Shown here: positions 54,217-63,387 of the stretch, piece by piece
Layout: every line of letters starts with the position of its first letter
How positions within the stretch are numbered: position 1 is the first letter of the stretch
Assembly (NCBI RefSeq): GCF_000284095.1
Contig: NC_017068.1
Coordinates: forward strand, 1 to 64,000
Reading direction: 5' to 3'
DNA: 64,000 bases
From: Selenomonas ruminantium subsp. lactilytica TAM6421
Lineage (GTDB): Bacteria; Bacillota; Negativicutes; Selenomonadales; Selenomonadaceae
Position numbers and translations under genes: made by a program
The notes under the pieces: generated by a model
Seen by the model: only the letters and a program-made list of their open reading frames with translations
Database searches by the model: none
Told to the model about the DNA's origin: nothing

Positions 54217-55708
54217 TGGCGGTAATCCGGCAGCGCTGTTGCCGCTGCTTATCTTTATGGCTGTGATGATCGGCATTGGCTTCTATGTGCGGCAGGTGCA
54301 GGCCCGAGGTTTTGGCAGGAATTTCGTCCAGCAGTATTTTATCGGCAATCATGATTTGGGCGGTTTTGTGCTGGCCATGACCACGGTGGCGACTTATAGC
54401 TCGGTCAGCTCCTTTGTGGGCGGCCCGGGGATGGCCTGGCAGATCGGCTTTGGCTGGATCTATATGGCCGTGGTGCAGGTTACGGCCATATTCCTGGTGC
54501 TGGGCATCTTTGGCAAGCGGGTGGCGTTGCTCTCCCGCAAATTCGATGCCGTAACGGTGGTGGATATTATCCGCGAGCGTTTCCAGTCGGATGGGCTGGC
54601 AAGCTTAGCGGCCTTCATTATCGTCCTGTTCTTCTGTGCAACCATGACGGCCCAGTTCGTAGGCGGTGCCAAATTGTTTGCGGCGGTGACGGGTTACAGC
54701 TATGAGATGGGGCTCCTGCTCTTTGGCCTGGCGGTGGTGGTCTATACCACCGTGGGCGGCTTCCGGGCCGTGGCTTTGACCGATACCTGCTGTGCGGTCA
54801 TCATGATGGTGGGGATCGTACTGCTGCTCTATCATGTGCTGGATGCAGGCGGCGGCTATACGGCGATTATGGATAATCTCCATAACAACCATCCGGAAAT
54901 GTTTGAGCCGTACTCCGGCGGTCATATGCCGGCGGGGCTTTATCTTACCCAGTGGATCTTGGTGGGGATTTGTACCATTGCCCTGCCGCAGTCGGTGGTG
55001 CGCGGTATCAGCTACAAGGATACTGCCAGCCTGCATCGGGCCATGCTGATTGGCACTGTGGTGGTGGGCTTTATGAATATCGGTATCAATTTCACGGGTA
55101 TTTTGGCCCATGGCGTGCTGACAGGGGATTTAGCTTCCTATGGTGGCGTGGATAATATCATTCCTAGGACTATAGTCACAGTTATGCCGCCGGCTTTGGT
55201 GGGACTGGCCATCATCGGCCCCCTGGCGGCTTCGATTTCGACGATTTCCGGGCTGCTGATTGTGGCGTCTTCGGCCATCATCAAGGACGTTTATCTGCAT
55301 AACCAGCATAAGAGGGGCAAAGAACCGGGGACGAAACAGCTGCGCCTGCTGTCTATGCTGGCTACGGCTGTCATCGGCGTGGTGGTCTTTGTTATTGCGC
55401 TGACACCGCCGAGCCTGATCTGGATCATCAATATGTTCGCCTTTGGCGGCCTGGAAACAGCCTTCTTCTGGATGCTGCTGCTGGGGCTCTTCTGGCGGCG
55501 GGCCAATAAGCTGGGGGCTATCCTTTCCATGGGCGGCGGCACTTTGGTGTACTGCCTGACGCAGGGGCTGGGTTTCAAGGTCATGGGCCTGCATCAGATT
55601 ACCATCGGCATCACAGCTTCCCTGCTGTTCTTCCTGCTTGGCACTTATCTAGGCAAGCCGCAGGATGAGCGGGTTTTGGCGGAATTTTTCCCTTATAGGA
55701 AAAATTAA
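54209..55708 (+). CDS. panF: Sodium/pantothenate symporter
   Basis: PanF belongs to the sodium:solute symporter family and imports pantothenate for coenzyme A. The 499-residue protein has about 13 helices and the family blocks TVATYSSVSSFVGGPGMAWQIGFGW near 55 and IIGPLAASISTISGLLIVASSAIIKD near 335. AAAGGAGG lies 10 bases before the ATG at 54209, inside the end of yhdT. The YhdT-PanF pairing strengthens the assignment. Confidence 0.9.
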   Translation: MSNGGNPAALLPLLIFMAVMIGIGFYVRQVQARGFGRNFVQQYFIGNHDLGGFVLAMTTVATYSSVSSFVGGPGMAWQIGFGWIYMAVVQVTAIFLVLGIFGKRVALLSRKFDAVTVVDIIRERFQSDGLASLAAFIIVLFFCATMTAQFVGGAKLFAAVTGYSYEMGLLLFGLAVVVYTTVGGFRAVALTDTCCAVIMMVGIVLLLYHVLDAGGGYTAIMDNLHNNHPEMFEPYSGGHMPAGLYLTQWILVGICTIALPQSVVRGISYKDTASLHRAMLIGTVVVGFMNIGINFTGILAHGVLTGDLASYGGVDNIIPRTIVTVMPPALVGLAIIGPLAASISTISGLLIVASSAIIKDVYLHNQHKRGKEPGTKQLRLLSMLATAVIGVVVFVIALTPPSLIWIINMFAFGGLETAFFWMLLLGLFWRRANKLGAILSMGGGTLVYCLTQGLGFKVMGLHQITIGITASLLFFLLGTYLGKPQDERVLAEFFPYRKN

Positions 55709-55878
55709 TATATACATAGAAAAAAGATTTTTATAAGGGCTTTGAGATGAGTAAAAAAATCTTGCCTAATTAGGACTTTTGGGGTAAAATCATGATGTAA
55801 TTTTTGTATAGACAGATGTATATCAGGAAATCATGTGGGATGTTTTACTGGAAAAGGTTTTAGAGAGGAGAAAGAAAG

Positions 55879-56163
55879 ATGATTGTTGCGGTAAATAATG
55901 CGACAAACAAATTGTTCAAGTTCAAAGCGGGCCGGTATAACCTGAAAGAACAGGCAGCCTGGAAGTCGCGGACGGCATTTGTGGAGGATACGTTGCAGGA
56001 GATCATCCGCGAAGCAGCCAATAGGGAAGCAAAGGTATTTGCGAAATGTTGCTATGGCATTGAACTGGGCAAGAGTGAAGCTGAGGATCGCTATCTGTTG
56101 TCCTATGGTGATGCTGTGAGCTATTGGAAACACTTTGATGCACGGGTGTATCAGATTGCATAA
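55879..56163 (+). CDS. Small protein of unknown function (94 aa)
   Basis: I do not recognise this protein. The 94 residues are soluble, basic and helix-rich, opening MIVAVNNATNKLFKFKAGRYNLKEQ and with two adjacent cysteines (AKCCYG). AGAGAGGAGAAAG precedes the ATG. It stands alone, ending in a strong terminator, with an AT-rich 170-base leader in which I see no known element. Confidence 0.65.
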   Translation: MIVAVNNATNKLFKFKAGRYNLKEQAAWKSRTAFVEDTLQEIIREAANREAKVFAKCCYGIELGKSEAEDRYLLSYGDAVSYWKHFDARVYQIA

Positions 56164-56174
56164 GATAAACGAAG

Positions 56175-56210
56175 AGCCCCTGAAGCTGGGATGATGCTTC
56201 AGGGGCTTTT
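56175..56210 (+). terminator. Intrinsic terminator after the 94-residue gene
   Basis: AGCCCCTGAAGC, a 9-base loop, GCTTCAGGGGCT, then TTTT. Confidence 0.9.
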
Positions 56211-56247
56211 TAGTACGTAGTTGAGTGGTGCAGGCCGGGAGGGGCTT

Positions 56248-56562
56248 TTACAGTAGCATAAACTCTACCCCAAAAACTACAATGCAGCAGGCAGCGGCCA
56301 CTTTGAACAGGCTGAATCCCTTCCAGGCCAGTCCGATGCCGATGACAAGGGCTGCCAGCCCTGCCCAGGGGCTGCGGGTGGCCAGGGTGATGGCGGGGAA
56401 GGTCATTACCGCCAAGGTCACATAGGGGACATAGAACAGGAATGAGCGCAGGAAAAGGTTTTTGATGGGCCGGCGGATCAGCGTCACGGGGAGGATGCGG
56501 ATGGCCAGGGTTACGGCGCTCATTACGAGCAAGTAAATATAGATATCATGCTGCATGGTCAT
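56248..56562 (-). CDS. azlD: Branched-chain amino acid exporter small subunit AzlD
   Basis: This 104-residue protein has four hydrophobic segments and the AzlD pattern (AIRILPVTLIRRPIKNLFLRSFLFYVPYVTLAVM). AzlC and AzlD together export branched-chain amino acids or analogues. It overlaps azlC by 17 bases. Confidence 0.88.
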   Translation of the reverse strand: MTMQHDIYIYLLVMSAVTLAIRILPVTLIRRPIKNLFLRSFLFYVPYVTLAVMTFPAITLATRSPWAGLAALVIGIGLAWKGFSLFKVAAACCIVVFGVEFMLL

Positions 56563-57304
56563 TTGCTCCTTCCGCAGGTTTTTTTTCGTTTTTTACGGGA
56601 TGCAGGATAGCACCGATGGCGGCGATGGCTACGGTAAGGATAATGGTGCGGGTTCCTCCGGAAAGTTCGCTGATAAGGGGAAGATAAGTGCAGGCGAAGC
56701 TGGCAGCGAAACTTGCGGCAACCAGTGCACCGATGATCTTATTGTCCCGGGCAGGCGGGATGATAACCCAGATGAACATGCCGAAGAGGGCCACGCTCAG
56801 GGCGCTGACAGCAGCTTCCGGCAGCATATTGCCGGCCATGACGCCTAAGGCTGTGCCCACGGACCAGCCGGGCAGGGCCACACTCATGGCACCGTAATTA
56901 TAGTAGGGATTTAGCGGGCCTTTACGGGCGATGGTGATGCCGAAGATCTCGTCGGTGATATCAAAGCCCACCAGGACACGGTGCAGGATATTGGTGTCCG
57001 GGGAGAACTTCTGACTGACTACACAGCTCATCAGCAAATAGCGGGCATTGGCAACCAGCGTCATCAAGGCCAGTTCCAGATAGGGGGCATCCGCAGCGAT
57101 GATGGTGAAGGCAGCGTATTCCCCGGCCGAAGCGTTGTTGAAAAAGCTGGCCAGGAAGCCTTCGAAAGGGGTAAGGCCCGCATTGCGGGCGGCAATGCCC
57201 AATGTGAAAGACACGACTAAGTAACCCAGCGCAATGGGTAAGCCATCGTGTATTCCATCCACAAAAGCTTCCCGTCGGGGAGACGAAGTAGTAGCAAGCG
57301 TCAT
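56546..57304 (-). CDS. azlC: Branched-chain amino acid exporter large subunit AzlC
   Basis: This 252-residue protein has about seven helices with the AzlC signatures (GIHDGLPIALGYLVVSFTLGIAARNAGLTPFEG and FNNASAGEYAAFTII). Start ATG at 57304 follows AGAAAGAAGG. It is 15 bases after the ThrE-type gene and may form one operon with it, giving an amino acid efflux cluster. Confidence 0.9.
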   Translation of the reverse strand: MTLATTSSPRREAFVDGIHDGLPIALGYLVVSFTLGIAARNAGLTPFEGFLASFFNNASAGEYAAFTIIAADAPYLELALMTLVANARYLLMSCVVSQKFSPDTNILHRVLVGFDITDEIFGITIARKGPLNPYYNYGAMSVALPGWSVGTALGVMAGNMLPEAAVSALSVALFGMFIWVIIPPARDNKIIGALVAASFAASFACTYLPLISELSGGTRTIILTVAIAAIGAILHPVKNEKKPAEGANDHAA

Positions 57305-57319
57305 AAATAACCTTCTTTC

Positions 57320-58648
57320 TTAATCTTCGGTTTCGGCATATCGTTTGGCCAATAATTTGGCAACATTGTCCTGCTTGCGCCGTTCAATCTGCCGGTGGAT
57401 GAAGATATTGGGAATGGCCACGCCCACGGCGATGCCGATAATGATGGTCACGGCATCTACGCCCATGCGGAAGCTGGCAAAGAATTCCTCTGCCGTGATA
57501 AACTGGATATTTAAGAGGGCAAACAGCAGGCGGTAGAGCAGTACCCCGGGAATCATGGGGATGGCTGAGGGGATGGTCATGACGATATTCGGCGTATGGA
57601 ACCAGTGGATGGCCCGGAGGGCAATCAGGCCCACGACGGCTGCCCCGATAAAGGAACCCGCGGTCTGGGAAAGCCCCAAGTCCATCACGGATATATTGCG
57701 CAGCAGCACCGTGATGATGCCCCCGACTGCCACCACGGGCAGGATTCGCTTGGGCACATTGAAGATGATGGAAAAGCCCACAGCGGCAACGGCAGCGGCA
57801 ATGGCCTGTGACAAGTAATGGGTGTCTGGCGTCAGCTGGACACTGGTAAAGTCCGTCACGCCGCAGAGGCGGATGGCAATGACGATGCCGAAGGTCATAC
57901 TGCCGACAACCAGCAGCGTATGCATCGCCCGCGTCATACCAGCGACGATGAAGTTATTGAGCAGGTCATCCACGGCATTGATCAGCGGGATACCTGGCAC
58001 GAGGAACAAGGTACAGGCAATCAAGGGATACCAGTTCAGTCCGCCTGTCAGGAATTGCGTGCTCCAGGCCAGGATTGTCGTCACGAACGAGGTAATGGCG
58101 ATGGTCGCATAGGCATTGAAGGCATAGCGGTTGCAGAGCCGCCGCATATAAAAGCCCAGGCAGGAGCAGATCGCCGTCAGCAGAAAATCCAGCCAGCTGC
58201 CGCCAAACAATTTGCAAAAGCCGCCGCAGGCCGCGCCTGCACCGATGGCCGTGAGCCAGACGGGATAGGCGCGGGGGAGGTTCCGGATATTGTTCAGCTG
58301 GCGCCGGAAAGCTTCGAGGCTGTAATTCTGCGCCAATGCCCGCCAGGTCAGTTTGCTGACTGCGGAAAGCGTGGTCATATTGACGCCGAGTTTCTGGTAT
58401 TTGCAGAACTCCGTATAGGAATGGCGGCTGTCGCTGACATTGAGCATTAGCGTGGTATAGAGCACATGCTGGTGCATATGTTCCTGATCGATGCCCATAA
58501 AGGCTGCCGCCCGCCGCATATCGCGCACCGTGCGGTCACTGTCCGCGCCATTTTCCATCAATAATGCCCCGGTCTGCAGCAGCAGATGCAGCTTCTCGCC
58601 AATCTCCGCAAAGGGCTTATTCAATATTTCATCCTTATCGTCACTCAA
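57320..58648 (-). CDS. ThrE-family threonine/serine exporter-like protein
   Basis: The 442-residue protein has a cytosolic N-terminal domain (about 1-130, with LLMENGADSDRTVRDMRRAA) and about ten membrane helices. It fuses both halves, corresponding to the DUF1212 and DUF3815 parts, that are separate genes in some Firmicutes. ThrE of Corynebacterium exports threonine and serine. The start is probably a TTG at 58648 after GAAAGGATCGGG. It is upstream of azlCD on the same strand. Confidence 0.85.
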   Translation of the reverse strand: MSDDKDEILNKPFAEIGEKLHLLLQTGALLMENGADSDRTVRDMRRAAAFMGIDQEHMHQHVLYTTLMLNVSDSRHSYTEFCKYQKLGVNMTTLSAVSKLTWRALAQNYSLEAFRRQLNNIRNLPRAYPVWLTAIGAGAACGGFCKLFGGSWLDFLLTAICSCLGFYMRRLCNRYAFNAYATIAITSFVTTILAWSTQFLTGGLNWYPLIACTLFLVPGIPLINAVDDLLNNFIVAGMTRAMHTLLVVGSMTFGIVIAIRLCGVTDFTSVQLTPDTHYLSQAIAAAVAAVGFSIIFNVPKRILPVVAVGGIITVLLRNISVMDLGLSQTAGSFIGAAVVGLIALRAIHWFHTPNIVMTIPSAIPMIPGVLLYRLLFALLNIQFITAEEFFASFRMGVDAVTIIIGIAVGVAIPNIFIHRQIERRKQDNVAKLLAKRYAETED

Positions 58649-58757
58649 ACTATCCCGATCCTTTCTTCCTATGTAAACATAATAGTAAATGCATGTAAAC
58701 TATTGTAGGACAGTGAAGGATAGATGTAAAGGTTTCGCGGCAGGAAAAATTACAGCA

Positions 58758-58796
58758 AAAAAGCAGGTTCGCCGTTTATTAGCGAATCTGCCTTTT
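58758..58796 (-). terminator. Terminator after the alanine symporter gene
   Basis: GCAGgTTCGC and GCGAAtCTGC pair (one G-U) around a 9-base loop; minus-strand reading ends in GCTTTTTTGC. Confidence 0.7.
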
Positions 58797-58809
58797 GTCT
58801 TATGCAAAC

Positions 58810-60192
58810 TTATTCTGCGATAGCCGAATGATGAGCTTCATCCTCATCAAGCTCTCCCTTGCGGGACAGGTAGCTTTCCGTTTCTGCCACCACAACGCCG
58901 GACAGGGCGATCAGGGCAATCAGGTTCGGGATAGCCATCAGGCCATTGACGATGTCGGCCAGGATCCAGATGGCTTCGAGTTTGAGGAAACCGCCGCTGG
59001 CGATCAGGGCAATGAAGATGATGCGATAGGGCATAACGCCTTTCGTGCCGAAGAGGTAGATGCAGGCCCGTTCGCCGTAGTAGTTCCAGCCAAGGATCGT
59101 GGTGAAGGCGAAGAGCACGAGGGCAACCGTCAGCAGCATGCTGCCGATATGGCCGTAAGTTGCGGCAAAGGCAGCACTGGTCATGGCGGCACCGGCGGTA
59201 TCACCCTGCCATACGCCGGTCAGCACGAGGGCCAGTCCGGTCATGGTGCAGATGATCAGCGTATCGATGAAGGTACCCGTCATGGAAATCAGGCCCTGTT
59301 CAGCAGGTTCCTTGGTCTTGGCTGCTGCAGCTGCAATGGGGGCAGAACCCAGGCCGGATTCGTTGGAGAACACGCCGCGGGCGATACCGTTCTGCATGGC
59401 CATCATGATGGTGGAACCGGCAAAACCGCCGGCAGCTGCCGTGCCCGTGAAGGCGGTTTCAAATACAAGAGCAATCGCTGCAGGCAGGCTTTCGATGTTC
59501 ATGATGATAAGTCCCAGGCTGATGATGATGTACATAACAGCCATGAAGGGGATGATCTTGGAAGCAACCTTGGCAATGCTCTGCAGGCCGCCGATGGTAA
59601 TGGCGGCAATGAGAATCGTCAATACGGCACCCGTCAGCACCTTGGACAGGCCAAAGGAGATTTCCGCACTGTCCACAATGGCGTTGACCTGCGGGAAGGT
59701 GCCGATGCCGAAGTAAGCAACGAGAATCGTAGCAGCGGCGAAGAAGGTGGCCAAAGGCGCATACTTTTCGCCCATGCCCTTGCGGATGTAATACATGGGG
59801 CCGCCGGCGATATTGCCATTGGCATCAGTGCTGCGGTACTTCACGGCGAGGAGGCCTTCAGCATATTTGGTAGCCATGCCGAAGAAGGCAGCCATCCACA
59901 TCCAGAAGATAGCACCGGGGCCGCCAATCTTCACGGCGGTAGCTACGCCCACGATGTTACCGGTACCCACGGTGGCAGCCAGCGCTACACAAAGGGCCTT
60001 GAAGCTGGAAACATCGCCTTCACCGTGGTTCTTGGCCTTGAAGATCAGGGACAGAGCCTTGGGCAGACGGACTACTTGCAGCAGCTTCAGCCGCAAGGTC
60101 AGATAGATGCCCGTTCCCACCAGCAGGGTGATAAGCGGTGGCCCCCACATAAAGGAGTCAATAGCGTTTAACATCGGGATAAATGATTCCAT
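58810..60192 (-). CDS. AGCS-family alanine (glycine):sodium symporter
   Basis: This 460-residue transporter has about 11 helices and the family marks GPPLITLLVGTGIYLTLRLKLLQ near the start, GTGNIVGVATAVKIGGPGAIFWMW near 85-108, and NESGLGSAPIAAAAA near 270. It imports alanine or glycine with sodium. GAGGAGG precedes the ATG at 60192. It is single, with terminator downstream. Its closeness to the amino acid exporter genes is noteworthy but does not prove joint control. Confidence 0.93.
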   Translation of the reverse strand: MESFIPMLNAIDSFMWGPPLITLLVGTGIYLTLRLKLLQVVRLPKALSLIFKAKNHGEGDVSSFKALCVALAATVGTGNIVGVATAVKIGGPGAIFWMWMAAFFGMATKYAEGLLAVKYRSTDANGNIAGGPMYYIRKGMGEKYAPLATFFAAATILVAYFGIGTFPQVNAIVDSAEISFGLSKVLTGAVLTILIAAITIGGLQSIAKVASKIIPFMAVMYIIISLGLIIMNIESLPAAIALVFETAFTGTAAAGGFAGSTIMMAMQNGIARGVFSNESGLGSAPIAAAAAKTKEPAEQGLISMTGTFIDTLIICTMTGLALVLTGVWQGDTAGAAMTSAAFAATYGHIGSMLLTVALVLFAFTTILGWNYYGERACIYLFGTKGVMPYRIIFIALIASGGFLKLEAIWILADIVNGLMAIPNLIALIALSGVVVAETESYLSRKGELDEDEAHHSAIAE

Positions 60193-60301
60193 AGACAGTG
60201 TCCTCCTCGCACGATACAAAACAGGTTGTGTCTACTGTGAGTAAACACAGGTACGTCTCAAATAAGATAGTCCCTATAATATCATACGGAAAGACATTTG
60301 T

Positions 60302-62071
60302 CTACAGGATTCCGGCCATTTTTAATAAATATTGGGCATTTGTCGTCTGACAGCGGCCATTCTTTATTTTATAGTCGAATTTTATCTTATTTTCCTCATA
60401 GTATTCCGCGAAGTGATAATTTGTCACGGGTATATCATTGGGGGAGGACAGGTCACAGAGTTCAAAGTCATGGGTGGACACCAGGGTGATGGCATAGGGG
60501 CGTGTCAGGCGGGAAATGGCTTCGCGGGCACCGATGATCCGGTCGGCGGAGTTAGTTCCCTTGAAGATCTCGTCAATGCAGATGAACATGGGCAGTTCCT
60601 TTTGGCTGAAGTCCACCATCTGTTTGATGCGCAGAAGTTCGGCATAGAAGGTGGAGATTCCCTGGGACTGATCATCGTGTACCTGTATGGAAGTGAAGAT
60701 GTGCATGGGCGTGCAGGAAAAAGTTTGGGCACAGACTGGAGACCCGGCATAGGCCAGCACGAGAGAACTGGCCAGAGTGCGCATATAGGTGGTCTTGCCG
60801 GACATATTGGAGCCGGTGATAATGCGGGTTTCGGCAGTCAGAACCGTGTCGTTGGGCACGGCTTTCGCTTCCTCCAAGAGCAGAGCGGAAAGAGCAGTGG
60901 TTTTCAATTGGGGCGATCCCTTGAGGATTTGCGGGAAGCAGTATTGTTCGCGGGTGTGCCCCACCATGGCCAGCGAGAGATACAGTTCCATTTCCGCCCA
61001 TTCCTGCAGCCAGCCCTGTAGGTTTTGGGCGGCATCATCCTGCCAGCGGGCAAAGCGGACGGCGCAGTGACAGTCCCAAAGGAGCAGGGCATTGCCCAGG
61101 ACATAGAAGAAGAGATTGCGGCAGAGATTCACATGGTCGGTGAGCCGGGCCAGTTTCTGCAGGGCAGGTGCGCCGTTTTGGGACAGGTCAGCAGCCGGCT
61201 TTGCCAATACCGGGCTTGTAAAGTTTGTCTCTCCCAGACGGATAAACAGGGACTGATAGGCATGGAGTTCCTGATTCAAGGTCAGCAAAGGGGCTAGGAT
61301 GGCCTGATTCTGACGCTGGAAAAGCATGGCGATGGCGAATTGCAGGAGTACGAATAAGCCTGGAATCTGCCAATCCAGCAAATTAGCGGCAGCCATTAGA
61401 ATGCTGCATAAGGTCAGCAGGGGCAATAGCCAGACTGTGCGCTGCAGCATATGGCTGATATGATGGTGACTGCCTGCGGTGATTTCCTTGATTAAAGGGG
61501 CAGTATCGTGATTTATGGGCAGCTGGCGGCTCAAGGCGAGAAGCTCGACGCAGAGCAGCTGGCGGTCGATGAGTTCGGCGGCTGCTTCCTGACGGTTGAG
61601 GATGACAGCGGGGGGCGGCGGAGTGACGGCCAGAGCCTGGGCAAGCCTTGACCGTCCCAAAGCCGTACGGGCACAGCAGAGATATTGGTAGAGGGAGGCT
61701 TTGCCGAAGATATGCAGATCGATATCCTGTGGGCGGCTTTCCTTGCAGAATTCCTCGCCCTTATCGGGCAAGTCCTGCCATTTCCTATCGAAGTGTGAGA
61801 GATAATCTGCCGTTACGTCTAAAGAATTTTTGACAAAGCGAATCTGTTTCTTGATATGGTTGTGCTGCCGTATCAGCCAGCCAAAGAGCACAAGCAAAAG
61901 CACGCCCATGATCCCGGCAATGCTCAGCCCGTCATAAGCCGCTGCAAAGGCGAAGATCAGGGCAAAGAAGCAGGCGGTACGGTAGAGGGTATAGCGGCCG
62001 GCAGCTCTTTCGTAAGCGGCCAGCTGATCCTGTTCTTCAGCCTGCAGGTTGATATAAAAATCCTGTTTCAT
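60302..62071 (-). CDS. Membrane-anchored MutS-like ATPase
   Basis: The 589-residue protein has a MutS-type C-terminal ABC ATPase (Walker A GSNMSGKTTYMR near 417-428, signature-like region QSQGISTFYAEL, Walker B FICIDEIFKGTN). The N-terminal two thirds lack the mismatch-recognition and connector domains. Four helices appear as two pairs (about residues 30-70 and 218-258), predicting a membrane anchor with clamp-like helical arms between. Such membrane MutS homologues occur in several Firmicutes and Bacteroidetes without known function; mismatch repair is unlikely. GGGAGTGG precedes the ATG at 62071. Confidence 0.8.
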   Translation of the reverse strand: MKQDFYINLQAEEQDQLAAYERAAGRYTLYRTACFFALIFAFAAAYDGLSIAGIMGVLLLVLFGWLIRQHNHIKKQIRFVKNSLDVTADYLSHFDRKWQDLPDKGEEFCKESRPQDIDLHIFGKASLYQYLCCARTALGRSRLAQALAVTPPPPAVILNRQEAAAELIDRQLLCVELLALSRQLPINHDTAPLIKEITAGSHHHISHMLQRTVWLLPLLTLCSILMAAANLLDWQIPGLFVLLQFAIAMLFQRQNQAILAPLLTLNQELHAYQSLFIRLGETNFTSPVLAKPAADLSQNGAPALQKLARLTDHVNLCRNLFFYVLGNALLLWDCHCAVRFARWQDDAAQNLQGWLQEWAEMELYLSLAMVGHTREQYCFPQILKGSPQLKTTALSALLLEEAKAVPNDTVLTAETRIITGSNMSGKTTYMRTLASSLVLAYAGSPVCAQTFSCTPMHIFTSIQVHDDQSQGISTFYAELLRIKQMVDFSQKELPMFICIDEIFKGTNSADRIIGAREAISRLTRPYAITLVSTHDFELCDLSSPNDIPVTNYHFAEYYEENKIKFDYKIKNGRCQTTNAQYLLKMAGIL

Positions 62072-62120
62072 GGAATCCACTCCCTTAGATGGTGTTATCA
62101 TTGCTTATTATATCATTATA

Positions 62121-62149
62121 TTGAGAATTATAACTTATTTTGGTATACT
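62121..62149 (+). promoter_or_regulatory. Promoter of the small-gene cluster
   Basis: TTGAGA (62121-62126), 17 bases, TATACT (62144-62149), 22 bases before the first small gene. Confidence 0.65.
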
Positions 62150-62170
62150 TATAGACATTGGAGGGTGAGT

Positions 62171-62338
62171 ATGGACGAGAAAACAGCGGCCATGGCCCGG
62201 TTGCAGGCGAGCATCGATGCCATCAACAAGCGGCTGGCCATCGATTCCAATGATTTGGATTATGAAACCCATCTGCGGCAGAAGCGGCAGTTGCAGCAGA
62301 TTCTGGACCGCATGAAGGAAAAGGCGAAAAAAGCATGA
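62171..62338 (+). CDS. Small protein of unknown function (55 aa)
   Basis: A 55-residue, highly charged, probably all-helical peptide (MDEKTAAMARLQASIDAINKRLAI, ending MKEKAKKA) with heptad-like spacing that suggests a short coiled coil. GGAGGGTGAGT precedes the ATG, and a promoter lies just upstream, so it is likely real. It is divergent from the MutS-like gene. I do not recognise a family. Confidence 0.65.
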   Translation: MDEKTAAMARLQASIDAINKRLAIDSNDLDYETHLRQKRQLQQILDRMKEKAKKA

Positions 62339-62411
62339 TTATCATGTTATTTTCAGTATATCCTGTTAGAATAATAAACATCAAAAAGTCAAGGTTGAAA
62401 GGATGAACAAT

Positions 62412-62687
62412 ATGTCACAGCGTATGACCATGGACGAAGTCTTGAAAGAGTACGGCGTACCCCAGGTGAAACTGGATATTCACGCCACCCGCAGCGAGCT
62501 GTTGAAGCTCCGGGAAAAACTGATGGCGATCCGTGACCTGTCAAATGGCGCGGAGCAGGGCTATCTGGATATTGACTGCAAGCTTTATATCGATGTGGAT
62601 GATATCGACCGCTATCTGTCCGGTGAGCTGGACACGGTGGGGGAAATCTATGCTTTCCCCGAAGATATCAAATCCTATAAGGAATAA
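62412..62687 (+). CDS. Small protein of unknown function (91 aa)
   Basis: A 91-residue acidic protein with an N-terminal helix (SQRMTMDEVLKEYGVPQVKLDIHATRSELLKLREKLMAIRD) and an Asp/Tyr-rich second half (YLDIDCKLYIDVDDIDRYLSGELD). The ATG at 62412 has AAAGGA 8 bases upstream; ATG 62403 overlaps that site. No membrane segment or known motif. It is followed by the next gene after 23 bases. Confidence 0.65.
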   Translation: MSQRMTMDEVLKEYGVPQVKLDIHATRSELLKLREKLMAIRDLSNGAEQGYLDIDCKLYIDVDDIDRYLSGELDTVGEIYAFPEDIKSYKE

Positions 62688-62710
62688 TGACGATTCAAAG
62701 GAGAATTGAC

Positions 62711-63376
62711 ATGAAGATGAAGAAGATCCTCGCGTCCCTGATGGTGGGCGCAATGGTTATGACGACGGTTCCCGTGGTGAATGCTGATCTTGCTGCTACG
62801 GCTTACGCCGCCAAAGGCGGTGCCAAGATGGGCGGCGGCGCCAAGAGTGCACCGAAGGCGGCAGCACCGAAAGCCGCTGCACCCAAGACGAATAATGATA
62901 CCCATAAATCCGTATCTGGCAGTGGTGAGACCTACAAGCCTTCCAAGGATGCCAAGAGTCTCGATAAGAATGCACCGGCAGCCAACAGCAAGAGCAATGC
63001 AAATGCGAATACGGCTGCGAATGCCCAGAGCGGCAGCCGCTGGGGGAATGCCCTGCGCACGGTAGGCCTGCTGGCTGGCGGCATGCTGCTGGGCTCCATG
63101 CTGGGCAATCTCTTGGGCAGCAGCATGCTGGGGGATGTCTTTGGCGTGATTGCCAACGTGGTGATGTTCCTGGCGCTGTTCATGATCCTGCGCTGGGCTT
63201 GGAATAAGTTCCGGAATCGTGGCAAGGAGAATCAGTATGCGTCGCAGATGAGTAATTATAATCGCAGCAACGAGCCGATTGATGTGACGCCGCGCCCGCA
63301 GCAGATAACAGACATCAAAGCCCCCTCTGGGGATTACGATGCCCGTAATATGGCTGATCGTTATCGCAATAAGTAA
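62711..63376 (+). CDS. Secreted or membrane glycine-rich protein
   Basis: The 221-residue product has a signal peptide (KKILASLMVGAMVMTTVPVVNA), a Lys/Ala/Gly/Asn-rich low-complexity stretch (about residues 30-115) and a hydrophobic part from about 120 to 165 with glycine-zipper spacing (LLAGGMLLGSMLGNLLGSSMLGD) and one more helix. A polar tail ends in DYDARNMADRYRNK. The arrangement recalls Tim44-like membrane proteins but the Tim44 domain is not evident. AAAGGAG precedes the ATG. Function unknown. Confidence 0.7.
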   Translation: MKMKKILASLMVGAMVMTTVPVVNADLAATAYAAKGGAKMGGGAKSAPKAAAPKAAAPKTNNDTHKSVSGSGETYKPSKDAKSLDKNAPAANSKSNANANTAANAQSGSRWGNALRTVGLLAGGMLLGSMLGNLLGSSMLGDVFGVIANVVMFLALFMILRWAWNKFRNRGKENQYASQMSNYNRSNEPIDVTPRPQQITDIKAPSGDYDARNMADRYRNK

Positions 63377-63387
63377 TAAAGTTGCCT

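Noticed and set aside
58795-60171. A 458-codon plus-strand frame across the alanine symporter
   Set aside because: His/Gly/Asp-rich composition is typical of the antisense of a membrane protein gene; no ribosome binding site or family match.
62687-62710. Longer start for the secreted glycine-rich protein at 62687
   Set aside because: The extra eight residues lie ahead of the signal peptide and the AAAGGAG site fits the ATG at 62711.
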